Of a stretch of 30,593 nucleotides of DNA, positions 23,118 to 30,593 are shown piece by piece. The notes beneath the pieces were generated by a model, which made no database searches, was not told the DNA's origin, and saw only the letters and a program-made list of their open reading frames with translations. Position numbers and translations under genes: made by a program. The stretch is taken from assembly GCA_028703175.1 (NCBI GenBank), contig JAQVNJ010000068.1:1-30593 (forward strand), read 5' to 3'. This DNA comes from JAAYCB01 sp012744395 (GTDB taxonomy: Bacteria; Planctomycetota; Planctomycetia; Pirellulales; Thermoguttaceae). How positions within the stretch are numbered: position 1 is the stretch's first letter; each line of letters opens with the position of its first letter.

Positions 23118-24590
23118 ATGAAAGAGACAGTCCCGCAGATTCGCATCCGGCCGGTCAATCGCGGCCAGGTCCGCCCCGAGGCCGACTGGGTGCTTTACTG
23201 GATGTCGGCGGCAAGGCGGCCCCGGTGGAACTACGCGCTGGATCGGGCGATCGCGTGGGCCGAACACTTGCGGAAGCCGCTGGCGGTGGTCGAGACATTT
23301 GCCTGCGATGAGCGGTGGATGAATCCCCGCCATGCGGCCTTCCTGCTCGGCGGGATGGAGGACAATGCCGACCGGCTGGCCCGCGGGCAGATCGCCTACC
23401 GGCCGCTCGTCGCGGCCAGTTCGGCGGCCCTCGGCCGCGGGCTGGCCGATCTTGCCGGGCAAGCCTGCCTGGTGGTGGCCGACTGGAACCCGATCCGCGA
23501 GGCTGCCGACCGCCTTGCCGAGACCGCCGCAAAGATCGCGGTACGGGTCGAGTCAGTCGACAGTTGCGGGCTGCTGCCTTTGGCGGCGAGCGACAAGGCC
23601 TATTCCACGGCCCATGCGTTCCGGCGGTTCTTGCAGCGGAGTCTCGCCGATCACCTGGCCGATGCCCCCTCGGCCAGACCGAAACTGCCTCCGCGGATTC
23701 CGCCTTGCAAGGATTTTTGCACCAGGCAGGTCAAGGGCTGGCTTGTCGATCGCCCGGAGCAGATCGGCCGGACCATGGCCGAAGTGAGCAAGCATTGCCC
23801 GGATCGCAGCATTCAACCGGTCGAATTGCGCGGCGGCGCCCCTGCGGCGGAGCGTGCTCTCCGGCGGTTCCTCGACGCGCGGTTGGCCGGCTACGCGACG
23901 GAGAGAAACCAGCCGGAGCAGGACGTGGGCAGCGGGCTTGCGCCCTATCTGCACCACGGCCACATTTCCGTTCACGAGGTTTTTGCTGAACTGGCCCGGC
24001 GAGAAGACTGGTCGCCCGACGCCCTGGGGGATAAGGCGACGGGAAGCCGCCAGGGTTGGTGGGGGATGGGCGAGTCGGCGGAGAGCTTTCTCGACGAATT
24101 GGTGACCTGGCGCGAGGTGGGCCTGAACATGTCCGCCCAGCGGCCCGACTACGATCAGCCGGACTCGCTGCCGGACTGGGCTCGGGCGACGCTCGAGCGG
24201 CACGCAAGCGACCGGCGCGAGCACGAATACGACTTTGAAGTGTTCCGCGACGCGGCCAGCCACGACCGGCTCTGGAATGCCGCCCAGGGGCAGTTGGTTG
24301 CCGAGGGGCGAATCCACAACTACTTGCGGATGCTCTGGGGGAAGAAGATTCTGGAGTGGAGCCCAAGCTGGCGCGAAGCGCTGGATGTGATGATCCGGCT
24401 GAACAACCAATATGCGCTTGACGGGAACGATCCGAACTCCTACAGCGGAATATTCTGGGTGCTGGGGCGCTACGATCGCCCCTGGGGGCCGGAGCGGCCC
24501 GTATTCGGCACGGTCCGCTACATGAGCAGCGACAATACGGCCAGGAAACTGCGGGTGCGCAATTACATCGAGCGATACAGCGGCCCATAG
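23118..24590 (+). CDS. Class II-type deoxyribodipyrimidine photolyase / cryptochrome-like flavoprotein
   Basis: The protein has 490 residues, normal for photolyases. The family repairs UV-induced pyrimidine dimers using FAD and light. The N-terminal alpha/beta domain starts RIRPVNRGQVRPEADWVLYWM, the class II pattern (VLYWMSAARRPRWNYAL). The FAD-binding half has SGLAPYLHHGHIS, FLDELVTWREVGLNM, HNYLRMLWGKKILEW and LNNQYALDGNDPNSYSG, all matching class II enzymes. PVFGTVRYMS closes the C-terminal region. ATG 23118 is chosen because class II proteins start at about this point; no strong Shine-Dalgarno is seen. PCKDFCTRQVKGWL around residue 195 is a less usual segment. DNA repair rather than light sensing is more likely but not proven. 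Its TAG stop begins a ~100-bp repeat. Confidence 0.9.
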   Translation: MKETVPQIRIRPVNRGQVRPEADWVLYWMSAARRPRWNYALDRAIAWAEHLRKPLAVVETFACDERWMNPRHAAFLLGGMEDNADRLARGQIAYRPLVAASSAALGRGLADLAGQACLVVADWNPIREAADRLAETAAKIAVRVESVDSCGLLPLAASDKAYSTAHAFRRFLQRSLADHLADAPSARPKLPPRIPPCKDFCTRQVKGWLVDRPEQIGRTMAEVSKHCPDRSIQPVELRGGAPAAERALRRFLDARLAGYATERNQPEQDVGSGLAPYLHHGHISVHEVFAELARREDWSPDALGDKATGSRQGWWGMGESAESFLDELVTWREVGLNMSAQRPDYDQPDSLPDWARATLERHASDRREHEYDFEVFRDAASHDRLWNAAQGQLVAEGRIHNYLRMLWGKKILEWSPSWREALDVMIRLNNQYALDGNDPNSYSGIFWVLGRYDRPWGPERPVFGTVRYMSSDNTARKLRVRNYIERYSGP

Positions 24591-24687
24591 GGTGGTGCGG
24601 ACCAACTGCGGGCTGGCCTGAAGCAGCGGCTCGCCGCTTTCGGATCCGGAGTGTTTGACGGAACAGAAGCGGCAGCGCCGCCCCACC
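24588..24687 (+). repeat. ~100-bp intergenic repeat, copy 3
   Basis: It begins TAGGGTGGTGC at the photolyase stop codon (24588-24590) and ends CAGCGCCGCCCCACC (24673-24687), an end identical to copy 1 at 2260-2274. The middle is unrelated to the other copies but contains its own small inverted repeat (AGCGG, four bases, CCGCT). Confidence 0.6.
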
Positions 24688-24710
24688 GAGGGCAGACTAT
24701 TCGTCGCCGC

Positions 24711-24730
24711 GACGGGCCTGGAGACCCGTC
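24711..24730 (-). terminator. Hairpin downstream of the 24778-25341 gene
   Basis: On the minus strand GACGGGTC and GGCCCGTC pair (with one G-U) around a four-base loop, about 48 bases past the stop. No T-tract follows. It may also be part of a dispersed repeat, since GGGCCTGGAGACCC-like strings are familiar to me from planctomycete intergenic DNA. Confidence 0.3.
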
Positions 24731-24777
24731 CTACGAGGGCGTCTGGAGGTGCTGGCCGGCCGGGAGCGCAAGCCGCA

Positions 24778-25341
24778 TCACATTCCGCTGCCGCTGGACT
24801 TCGCCGTGGTGACGGCCGGTAGCCTCGGGTCCGGCGCAGACTCCTGGAAAGCACGGCTGATCTGATCGACGCGGTCGGCCGGCCAGGCGACGAGCACTTC
24901 CTTGGTGGCTTCCACGCGCGGAATCGTTCCTTCCGGGGCGTAGGCGATGGCCAGGGCCTGAACCAGCTCGATCCGCTGCTGGTTGACCGCGTCGGACTTC
25001 GTCTTCTGAACGAAGATCGTGCGATGCTGCTTGGGCGCCTGGTTGAGAATCCAGTAGATCTTGTTTTCGCCGGCATTGGTCAATTGGCCGGTCACTTCGT
25101 TGAAGTAATGGTCCCCGAGGGTGTTCTCGAGCCGCCAGCCATTCTGGACCATGATATGGAACGGAATCCGCACGGCTGCACGATCCGGAGCGAGAAACGG
25201 TTCTGGAAAGCAGTTGTTGCGTTTGAAATCCGTGACCACCGAATCGCAGGCGCGGTTGATCCACCCAAATTGCGCGTGGACGCTAGAAACGGACATGAAG
25301 CAGACCGCCAGGAAGACGATCGCGGCGAGTCGTCGAGCCAT
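24778..25341 (-). CDS. Secreted conserved hypothetical protein
   Basis: The protein has 187 residues. ATG 25341 follows GAGG by about 8 bases and starts a signal peptide ending SSVHAQ. The mature part opens with Cys-containing WINRACDSVVTDFKRNNCFPEPFL-like residues, then LGDHYFNEVTGQLTNAGENK and WILNQAPKQHRTIFVQ. The C-terminus looks low in structure, ending SSGSGM. From memory, similar proteins (N-rich start, 'NTLGDHHFN', 'QAPPQHRT') are common in planctomycetes and sometimes precede OmpA-like domains, but I know no function. A promoter candidate lies about 90 bases upstream: -10 TATTAT at 25437-25442 on the minus strand with a weak -35. Confidence 0.8.
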   Translation of the reverse strand: MARRLAAIVFLAVCFMSVSSVHAQFGWINRACDSVVTDFKRNNCFPEPFLAPDRAAVRIPFHIMVQNGWRLENTLGDHYFNEVTGQLTNAGENKIYWILNQAPKQHRTIFVQKTKSDAVNQQRIELVQALAIAYAPEGTIPRVEATKEVLVAWPADRVDQISRAFQESAPDPRLPAVTTAKSSGSGM

Positions 25342-25721
25342 CGTTAGTGCCTCGCTGGTTGGATCCGTCCGGAGCGGAGGAAGAACAGAACGCGCAGCGG
25401 GAAGTCCTCCTTAACCCCCCCGAGGCGAGTCGTGAGATAATATCGGCGAGCAATGGGGCAGTCTGCGAAAGGTTTCCGGAACGCCTGCACATCTTGCCAG
25501 GGTTGCCCATAATCCGGACCAGTCATGGTCGGGGGCGAGGGTACCGGAAGGCAGAATCGCAAACGCCCAAGATCCCCGGTCTGGTCGCCTGCCGGCGCTA
25601 AAGACGGACTTCGGCGGCTTGCCGGCCGGCAAGAAACGGTTCGGCCCGCCTGTTGAAAGACAGGCGGGCCGAGGTTTATTCGCATTCGGCCGATCCGGCC
25701 AATGGGCAACCGGAAACGCGC
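25342..25721. other. Intergenic region upstream of the secreted hypothetical gene
   Basis: This region of 380 bases lies between two minus-strand genes. It holds the strong hairpin at 25642-25671 and a TATTAT -10 candidate at 25437-25442. A 60-codon minus-strand frame (25344-25526) ends two bases before the ATG at 25341, but it lacks a ribosome binding site and family resemblance, so it is not called as a gene. Confidence 0.45.
25642..25671 (-). terminator. Strong terminator-like hairpin after the Cys-rich gene
   Basis: CGGCCCGCCTG (25642-25652) and CAGGCGGGCCG (25661-25671) are perfectly complementary over 11 bases with an 8-base loop. It lies 50 bases past the stop of the Cys-rich gene. 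Only short T-runs follow on either strand, so termination is likely but not textbook. Confidence 0.6.
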
Positions 25722-26501
25722 TTAGCAGCCGCAGGCGGCGTCGCAAGCGGTGGGCTCGCAGCAGACCGGTGCGGAGCAGGCCTTGCGGGCAGCGCAACGG
25801 GCCTTCAGGCGGTCGATCAGGCCGCAACGCGGAGCGCAGCACGGCTCGCAGGCAACCGGGGCACAAGCCGGCTCGCAGGCAACCGGGGCGCAGGCCGGCT
25901 CGCAAGCCGGGGCGCAGGCGGACTGGCAGCAGGCTCCCGCGGCAAGACGGGCACGCAGCCGGGCGAACAGGCCGCAGCGGGGCGCGCAGGCGGCGTCGCA
26001 AGCGGGCTCACAAGCGGGCTCACAGGCGGACTGGCAAGCGGGCTCACAGGCGGGCTGGCAAGCGGCCGGAGCGCAGGCAACCGGAGCGCAGGCAACCGGG
26101 GCGCAGGCAACCGGGGCGCAGGCGGGCTCGCAGCAGGCGTGCCGAGCGGCAAGACGAGCGCGCAGCCGGGCAAACAGGCCGCAGCGGGGCGCGCAGCCGG
26201 CGTCGCAAGCGGGCTCACAGGCGACCTCGCAAGCGGCCGGAGCGCAAGCCGGCTCGCAGGCAGCCGGAGCGCAAGTGGCCGGCGCGCAGCAGGCTCGACG
26301 AGCCGCGCAGCGTGCCTTGAGGCGATCGAGCAGGCCGCAACGCGGCGCGCCGCACACATCGCCACAGGGCTCGCAGGCGGCAACACAGGCAGCCGGCGCA
26401 CAGGCGGCGGGATCGCAACAGCCAGCCTGAGCGTTCGCCGCGGCGACTGCGAGAACCACAGCACTCGCAGCCAACGCCGGGAGGAGGACACGACGCTTCA
26501 T
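25722..26501 (-). CDS. Exported extremely Cys-rich repeat protein
   Basis: The protein has 259 residues. ATG 26501 follows AAGGAG by 8 bases and begins a signal peptide of about 26 residues (ending ANAQAG). The mature chain has about 50 cysteines (roughly one residue in five), mostly in ACEP, ACAPV and ACAP units. Four modules of the type CAPRCGL(F/I/L)xRLxAR punctuate it: the outer two read CGL(L/I)DRLKARCAAR, the inner two CGLFARLRARLAA. The protein is thus built symmetrically. Planctomycetes are known for Cys- and Pro-rich surface and wall proteins. A disulfide-linked envelope or stalk component is inference; a metal-binding role is an alternative. The long open frames on the opposite strand here are shadows of the repeats. 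Confidence 0.85.
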   Translation of the reverse strand: MKRRVLLPALAASAVVLAVAAANAQAGCCDPAACAPAACVAACEPCGDVCGAPRCGLLDRLKARCAARRACCAPATCAPAACEPACAPAACEVACEPACDAGCAPRCGLFARLRARLAARHACCEPACAPVACAPVACAPVACAPAACQPACEPACQSACEPACEPACDAACAPRCGLFARLRARLAAGACCQSACAPACEPACAPVACEPACAPVACEPCCAPRCGLIDRLKARCAARKACSAPVCCEPTACDAACGC

Positions 26502-27016
26502 GGGAGACACTCCTTGAAAGGAAGAACCAAGTGGAACACTTTCTACATCGAGCAGGCGGATCCCCGACGGGTCGCTCGCGTTCCATTCGCGTTGCGACAA
26601 ACACACTCGGGAGGAAACAGCCTTCCTGCCCCACAGTCTGGGCAGATTGGCAGAGATGCGTATTCTGGTGCCAATCTAGCGACTGCTATCGACGGCTCGG
26701 CAGGTAATTCTTTACCAGACAGCCCGTTTTCGCCATTGTCCGAGATCTGCCCGACCGGTTCTTTCGCCTTTGCGGATTACACGCCCTGCATAATCGGCAG
26801 GGACGATTCAATCCCGACTTTCTTGCAGACCGGCTCCTCGACCTGCCCGGAATGCCAACGTTCTCCTGGTTCCCCAGCTCCGCTTCGGCCCTATGCGGGC
26901 GAGGTCGAAACAGCGGTGACGGAAGGCAGGCCGGAAGAAGAGATCCGCACGGCGGTCGAACAGCTGCTGACGATGTGCGATTCGGTCCGCCGGGGCACCC
27001 CCGCCTGACAACTGGA
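26502..27016. other. Intergenic region with a weak coding-like tail on the plus strand
   Basis: This region of 515 bases lies between two minus-strand genes. No gene is called. On the plus strand the last ~37 codons before a TGA at 27006-27008 have strong G/C preference at third positions and encode EEEIRTAVEQLLTMCDSVRR-like residues. The codons before them lose that bias and offer no credible start. Confidence 0.4.
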
Positions 27017-30000
27017 TTAGAGGTCCGAGGCGATCCAGTAGGCCAGCAGTTGGTCGACGGTCTCGGCATCGGGCCGCTCATCGAGCGCATCGCCGCGCAA
27101 CTGGCAGCGCTCCAGCCCGTACAGCCAGGCGGCCGCCAGCAGCTTGTTCTCCTCCATTTGGCCGTCGCCGGGCGTGGTCAAGACCGCGTCGCGAAGCACG
27201 GCGCTGTCAGCGCCGTTTCCGGCGCGGAGATGGACCGTGTCGAAGAACTTGGCCCGATTGGCGAAACCGCTGCCCTGCAACTTCGCGTACTGGGCCGTGG
27301 CGACGAACGCATCGGCCTCGGGCGAATCGACGAACCGGGCCTCGTCCGTGCCACCGCTGGCGTAGGCGTGCACATAACGGAAGAACTTCGCCCGGTTGTT
27401 GTAGTCGCTCCCGCGGAGCCGCGCGGCCTCGGGCGTGGCGATGAAGCGATCGTCATCCGGCGAGTCTTTCAGCTTGGCCTCGTCGATCCCGCCCGACGTC
27501 GAATAGGCGTGCGTGTAGCGGAAGCCCTTGGCGCGCGCGAAGTAGCCCTCGCCAAACATCTTGGCATATTCGGGCGTCGCCAGGAAGAAATCGTCACCCG
27601 GCGTGTCATAAAACACGGCCACGTCGTCTTGCCCCGGCGACGAGTAACCGTGCACCTCGGGGAAATCGTTGACGGTGACCGTTCCTTTCGGGGTCTCCAT
27701 CACGGCGTTGCCGGGCCGGGAGGTGAACGTGTCGTCCCCCTGCGAGCCGCGGAGTTTGGCCACGTCCCCGTTGTTGACGGTGATCTCGCGGAATCCGCGC
27801 ACGGTCATTTCGAAGGGAATCTCCGCGCCGTCGGCCCGCCAGCCGAACGCGGGACCGGTTGAGTAGATCGTTCCCCACCCGTCACCCAGATCGGCGATGA
27901 TATCGCCCCGGTCCGCCTTGCCCAAGGCAATCCAGGAGACATCGACCACGAGCGTGTTGGAGCCGTGACCGTCGATAACCACGCGGGGGGTGTTCATCCC
28001 CAGGTCGTAATGGACGCCGGCGATCGAGAGGCTCTGCCGCCTGGTGAAGGCACAAGTTCTCCAGCCGTCTTCCCAGGGGTTGCCCCCGGCGGCATACCAG
28101 TAGACCTCATATTCGATCGCGCAGTCCGGCGTTGGGCAGGTGATCGTGAGCATGGAATCGGCGAATTCGCCGGAGAAGCTCACTGCGTTGACAATCCGCA
28201 GATCGACCTGGCTGGCCGTGCCGGAGACCTTCAGGTAAAACCTCTGGCCGGCTTCCGCCCGCCAGTCGAGCCTCGCCTCGGCCCAGGGATAATTGTTCAC
28301 GGAGACCGCCAGTTCCCGCATCTGGGCGTCGTAGAGCGTGAGCGTCGCGTCGCTCTCGGCAGTCCGTTCAAACTGGGCGTCAAAGGTCAGAAGCCCGCTG
28401 GTGCTCGCCTCCAGGCAGAACAGGCGATCGCCCTCCGAGGGCGCTAGATTGCTGACTTCTTTATACGCGACCCGCTCCAACCAGGTCGAACCGTGATCGA
28501 CACTCGCCAGGGCCGCCTGGGGCGACAAGAGATCGTGCACGCTGACCATGTCGTCGGAGACGACCACGAGCCGCTCGCCGAGGCGGACCGCCCGGCTGAC
28601 GCGCGAGCCGAACCGGCCAGAGTCCGAGTCGTGCTCGATCGTCGCCAGATGCGTGATCGCACGATCGCCCTCGGCGCCGGAGGCCGCGGTATCGATTTTG
28701 TAGACCCAGAGCGCGCTTTCACCCGTCTGCTCTGCAACCGGCGCGACCACCGTGAGCACGCCATCCTCGGAAAAATACGCGACGCGGTGGTGATCTGCGA
28801 ACAGGTTCAATCCGCCGGCACGGCTCGTCGGGATCGTGGCGGCGTCCACCCGCTCTGGATTGCCGATGTCGGACACGTCGAACAGTGAAATCTGCGGTTC
28901 GGCGAACTGCCCCGTCGCCGGATCGGCCATGCGCCCGAGCCCGAGGAGATAACCGCCGCCGATCGACTGTAGGTAGTTGGAGAATCCCGGAATCTCCAAC
29001 TCGCCGGCGATTCTGGGCTCCGCCGGATTGCTCAAGTCGATGGCCAGCAGCGGATCGGTGTTCTGGAATGTGACGAGGTAGGCTCGCTCGCCGAGAAACC
29101 TGGCGGCGTAGATTTGCTCGCCCGGCGCGATACCCACAATCTGGCCGACCTGCTGGAAGGTGTCGCCGCTCTGCTCGAGGACGAACAGGTTGTTTTCCGC
29201 ATCCGTCTGGTCGCCCGAGGTTGTTGCCACGCGGAGCAGTCCCCCCTCGACATCGAAGGAGAACTGGTCGAGCAGGCGGCCGGGGACGCTTCCCTTTGCC
29301 GACAGATCGAGGCCGTCCGTCTGGGCGTCGAGGGTAAACTTCAAGATCGAGGTTTCGTCGGCAAAGTTCAGGTAGGTCGCCCCGCCAAAGGTCTCCGACC
29401 AGCGGTTGACCCGCGAATTGAGCACGAACAAGCCCTCGCTGGACAAATGCATCTCGGTGGCGGCGCCCGAGACCGCGGCGGCAACCGCGCCGGCCGGTCC
29501 CGCCTGATCGCCGGCGGGGTTGAACACGACCACCGAGGCAAGTACGGTTTCACCCTCGCTCTCCGGGCGGTAGACGTCGGACGGGTCGAGCAGCCAGCCT
29601 GAATCGATCGGTTCCCCGGAGCCCTGGAAAGTCGCGCTCGCCGGCATGACCAGCTGGAGCACCTGGTCCTCGATGCGGGCGAGATATTCTTCCCGCGTTT
29701 CATAGATTGGCTCCGAACCACCACGCAACCAGCCTTCCAGAAATGGCGCCGAGACGCCGGCGTCCACGTCCCAGAGCGACTGGTCAACCTTGGCCATTGG
29801 CGGCGGCAAGAAGAAATCGTCGCGGAGCACTAAGAAAACCTGATCTCCGACCGCCCGAGCGCCGCTGTACTTGCCATCGACCAGCGTTCGCTCCAGGATC
29901 GACGGCCCGGTGGGGTCGGAAACGTCGATGATCGTGATCGCGGACCGCTGTTCAAGACCGGTGAAGCTGCTGAACACGGTCAGGCGATCGCCGCTTAAGA

Positions 30001-30535
30001 GCATTCCTTGGGAATCGCCGGTCATCGCCAGCCGTGCGACCAGGGCCGGTTCGGCCTGCTGCCCAATGTCGAGGATCGTCAGCTCGTGCCTTGCCAGCGA
30101 ATAGAGGTAACGGCCATCGGTCTCCACACGGTCGGGTTCGTCAGCGCCCGCAACCTGAACGTTCGTCTCCGAATGGCCGTCAAAGCCGCCTTCGGCCCCC
30201 GCCAAATCGACCTGAAGCGGCTGGAGAAACACGTTCATCGGGACCGGCTTGCCGAACAGGAGCTTCCAGCGGTCCAGCGCGTCGTCGATCAGATACTGCT
30301 CCAAATCCTCGGCCGAGGCGAACCGCTCCGGCAGACCGGTGGTCTGGCCCGCCGGATGGCTCGCCGCGATGGAAGTGGAGAGGAGGGCCGCGTCGGCTGC
30401 CATCAAGGCAGAATCCGCCCATTCGGCGCCGCCGGCAAAGGAGCCGCCACTGAGGACCATCCGGGGCTCGAGCGATTCAAAGATCGAGCGCCGCGTTGTG
30501 CGATGGCGTGCTGGCCGGCCGGTTTTGTCTCTCAT
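27017..30535 (-). CDS. LEPR-XLL secreted protein with beta-propeller domain and C-terminal ~46-residue repeats
   Basis: The protein has 1172 residues. After a basic start, LEPRMVLSG at 22-30 is the planctomycete LEPR-XLL signature, believed to mark exported or cell-surface proteins. ETNVQVAGADEPDRVETDGRYLY begins a domain typical of secreted C-terminal beta-propeller proteins (Beta_propel), which spans several hundred residues with blade-like strands (LTILDI, ITIIDVSDP, ISLFDVSDI). The C-terminal part carries four copies of a ~46-residue repeat (coding DNA about 27190-27752), each with DDxFxATPEYA..L.G...RAK.F..VHAY..GG.DEA; the first copy is degenerate. ATG 30535 is close to the window end and has no strong ribosome binding site. 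Adhesion or surface structure is inference. Confidence 0.88.
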   Translation of the reverse strand: MRDKTGRPARHRTTRRSIFESLEPRMVLSGGSFAGGAEWADSALMAADAALLSTSIAASHPAGQTTGLPERFASAEDLEQYLIDDALDRWKLLFGKPVPMNVFLQPLQVDLAGAEGGFDGHSETNVQVAGADEPDRVETDGRYLYSLARHELTILDIGQQAEPALVARLAMTGDSQGMLLSGDRLTVFSSFTGLEQRSAITIIDVSDPTGPSILERTLVDGKYSGARAVGDQVFLVLRDDFFLPPPMAKVDQSLWDVDAGVSAPFLEGWLRGGSEPIYETREEYLARIEDQVLQLVMPASATFQGSGEPIDSGWLLDPSDVYRPESEGETVLASVVVFNPAGDQAGPAGAVAAAVSGAATEMHLSSEGLFVLNSRVNRWSETFGGATYLNFADETSILKFTLDAQTDGLDLSAKGSVPGRLLDQFSFDVEGGLLRVATTSGDQTDAENNLFVLEQSGDTFQQVGQIVGIAPGEQIYAARFLGERAYLVTFQNTDPLLAIDLSNPAEPRIAGELEIPGFSNYLQSIGGGYLLGLGRMADPATGQFAEPQISLFDVSDIGNPERVDAATIPTSRAGGLNLFADHHRVAYFSEDGVLTVVAPVAEQTGESALWVYKIDTAASGAEGDRAITHLATIEHDSDSGRFGSRVSRAVRLGERLVVVSDDMVSVHDLLSPQAALASVDHGSTWLERVAYKEVSNLAPSEGDRLFCLEASTSGLLTFDAQFERTAESDATLTLYDAQMRELAVSVNNYPWAEARLDWRAEAGQRFYLKVSGTASQVDLRIVNAVSFSGEFADSMLTITCPTPDCAIEYEVYWYAAGGNPWEDGWRTCAFTRRQSLSIAGVHYDLGMNTPRVVIDGHGSNTLVVDVSWIALGKADRGDIIADLGDGWGTIYSTGPAFGWRADGAEIPFEMTVRGFREITVNNGDVAKLRGSQGDDTFTSRPGNAVMETPKGTVTVNDFPEVHGYSSPGQDDVAVFYDTPGDDFFLATPEYAKMFGEGYFARAKGFRYTHAYSTSGGIDEAKLKDSPDDDRFIATPEAARLRGSDYNNRAKFFRYVHAYASGGTDEARFVDSPEADAFVATAQYAKLQGSGFANRAKFFDTVHLRAGNGADSAVLRDAVLTTPGDGQMEENKLLAAAWLYGLERCQLRGDALDERPDAETVDQLLAYWIASDL

Positions 30536-30593
30536 GATTCCAGTCTTTTTTTGATGATGGGTCGGCGATCCCCTCTCCCTTCCATGGTAATTG

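Noticed and set aside
26655..26690. Sigma54-like site (TTGGCAC ... TACGCA on the minus strand) upstream of the Cys-rich gene
   Set aside because: The spacing between the GG and GC elements is one base longer than required, and the second box matches poorly.
25653..27008. 451-codon plus-strand open frame over the Cys-rich gene, and possible CRISPR-like repeats there
   Set aside because: The repeats are coding repeats of the minus-strand Cys-rich protein with codon-scale units. There are no equal-length unique spacers. Only the last ~37 codons look coding-like.

Overview
The window reads as a chromosomal segment of a high-GC planctomycete, most likely of the Pirellulales type. The signs are a very large secreted protein with an N-terminal LEPR-XLL signature and C-terminal ~46-residue repeats, a GYF_2-domain membrane protein, a NYN/OST-HTH protein, a Gly-rich secreted protein of a planctomycete type, a DUF6259 protein, a Cys-rich exported protein and short intergenic repeats. 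No rRNA, tRNA, CRISPR array, transposase or phage gene was seen. Most strand changes fall at ordinary gene boundaries.

Layout. 1-788 (-): N-terminal part of a membrane pyrophosphatase, cut by the window edge. 1354-3069: a Gly-rich secreted protein (+) converging on a LysE-type exporter (-), with two inverted copies of a ~102-bp repeat between them. 3399-6892 (+): a remnant of the division/cell-wall cluster, murC-murB-ftsQ, without ddl, ftsA or ftsZ. 6912-8182 (-): csrA and a Tat-exported sugar-phosphate-isomerase-like TIM barrel. 8476-12277 (+): a four-gene corrinoid methyl-transfer operon (corrinoid protein, pterin-binding methyltransferase, homocysteine S-methyltransferase, UroD-fold methyltransferase). 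A structured RNA region with its own promoter and a strong terminator follows, and then a DUF1638 gene (12759-13526, +). 13594-15896 (-): a GYF-domain membrane protein translationally coupled to an extended SDR. 16308-17066 (+): a NYN/OST-HTH RNA-binding protein. 17068-22864 (-): a DUF6259 carbohydrate-active-like protein, an intact HtrA-like protease and a degenerate HtrA-like protein with altered triad residues and an internal PDZ domain. 23118-24590 (+): a class II-type photolyase. 24778-26501 (-): a secreted hypothetical protein and an extreme Cys-rich exported protein. 27017-30535 (-): a 1172-residue LEPR-XLL protein with a secreted beta-propeller domain.

How the genes work together. The methyl-transfer operon encodes, as separate proteins, the three catalytic modules of cobalamin methionine synthase (homocysteine, pterin and B12 modules). 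It adds a UroD-fold methyltransferase that could bring in methyl groups from an outside donor. DUF1638 lies just downstream behind the structured RNA. The window holds no corrinoid reductive activase. The operon is the best candidate here for an undescribed system. Other points that merit attention are the pseudo-protease with a PDZ domain inside its protease fold, the structured leader or small RNA, and a ~100-bp repeat whose first three bases are the stop codon of the neighbouring gene in all three copies seen.
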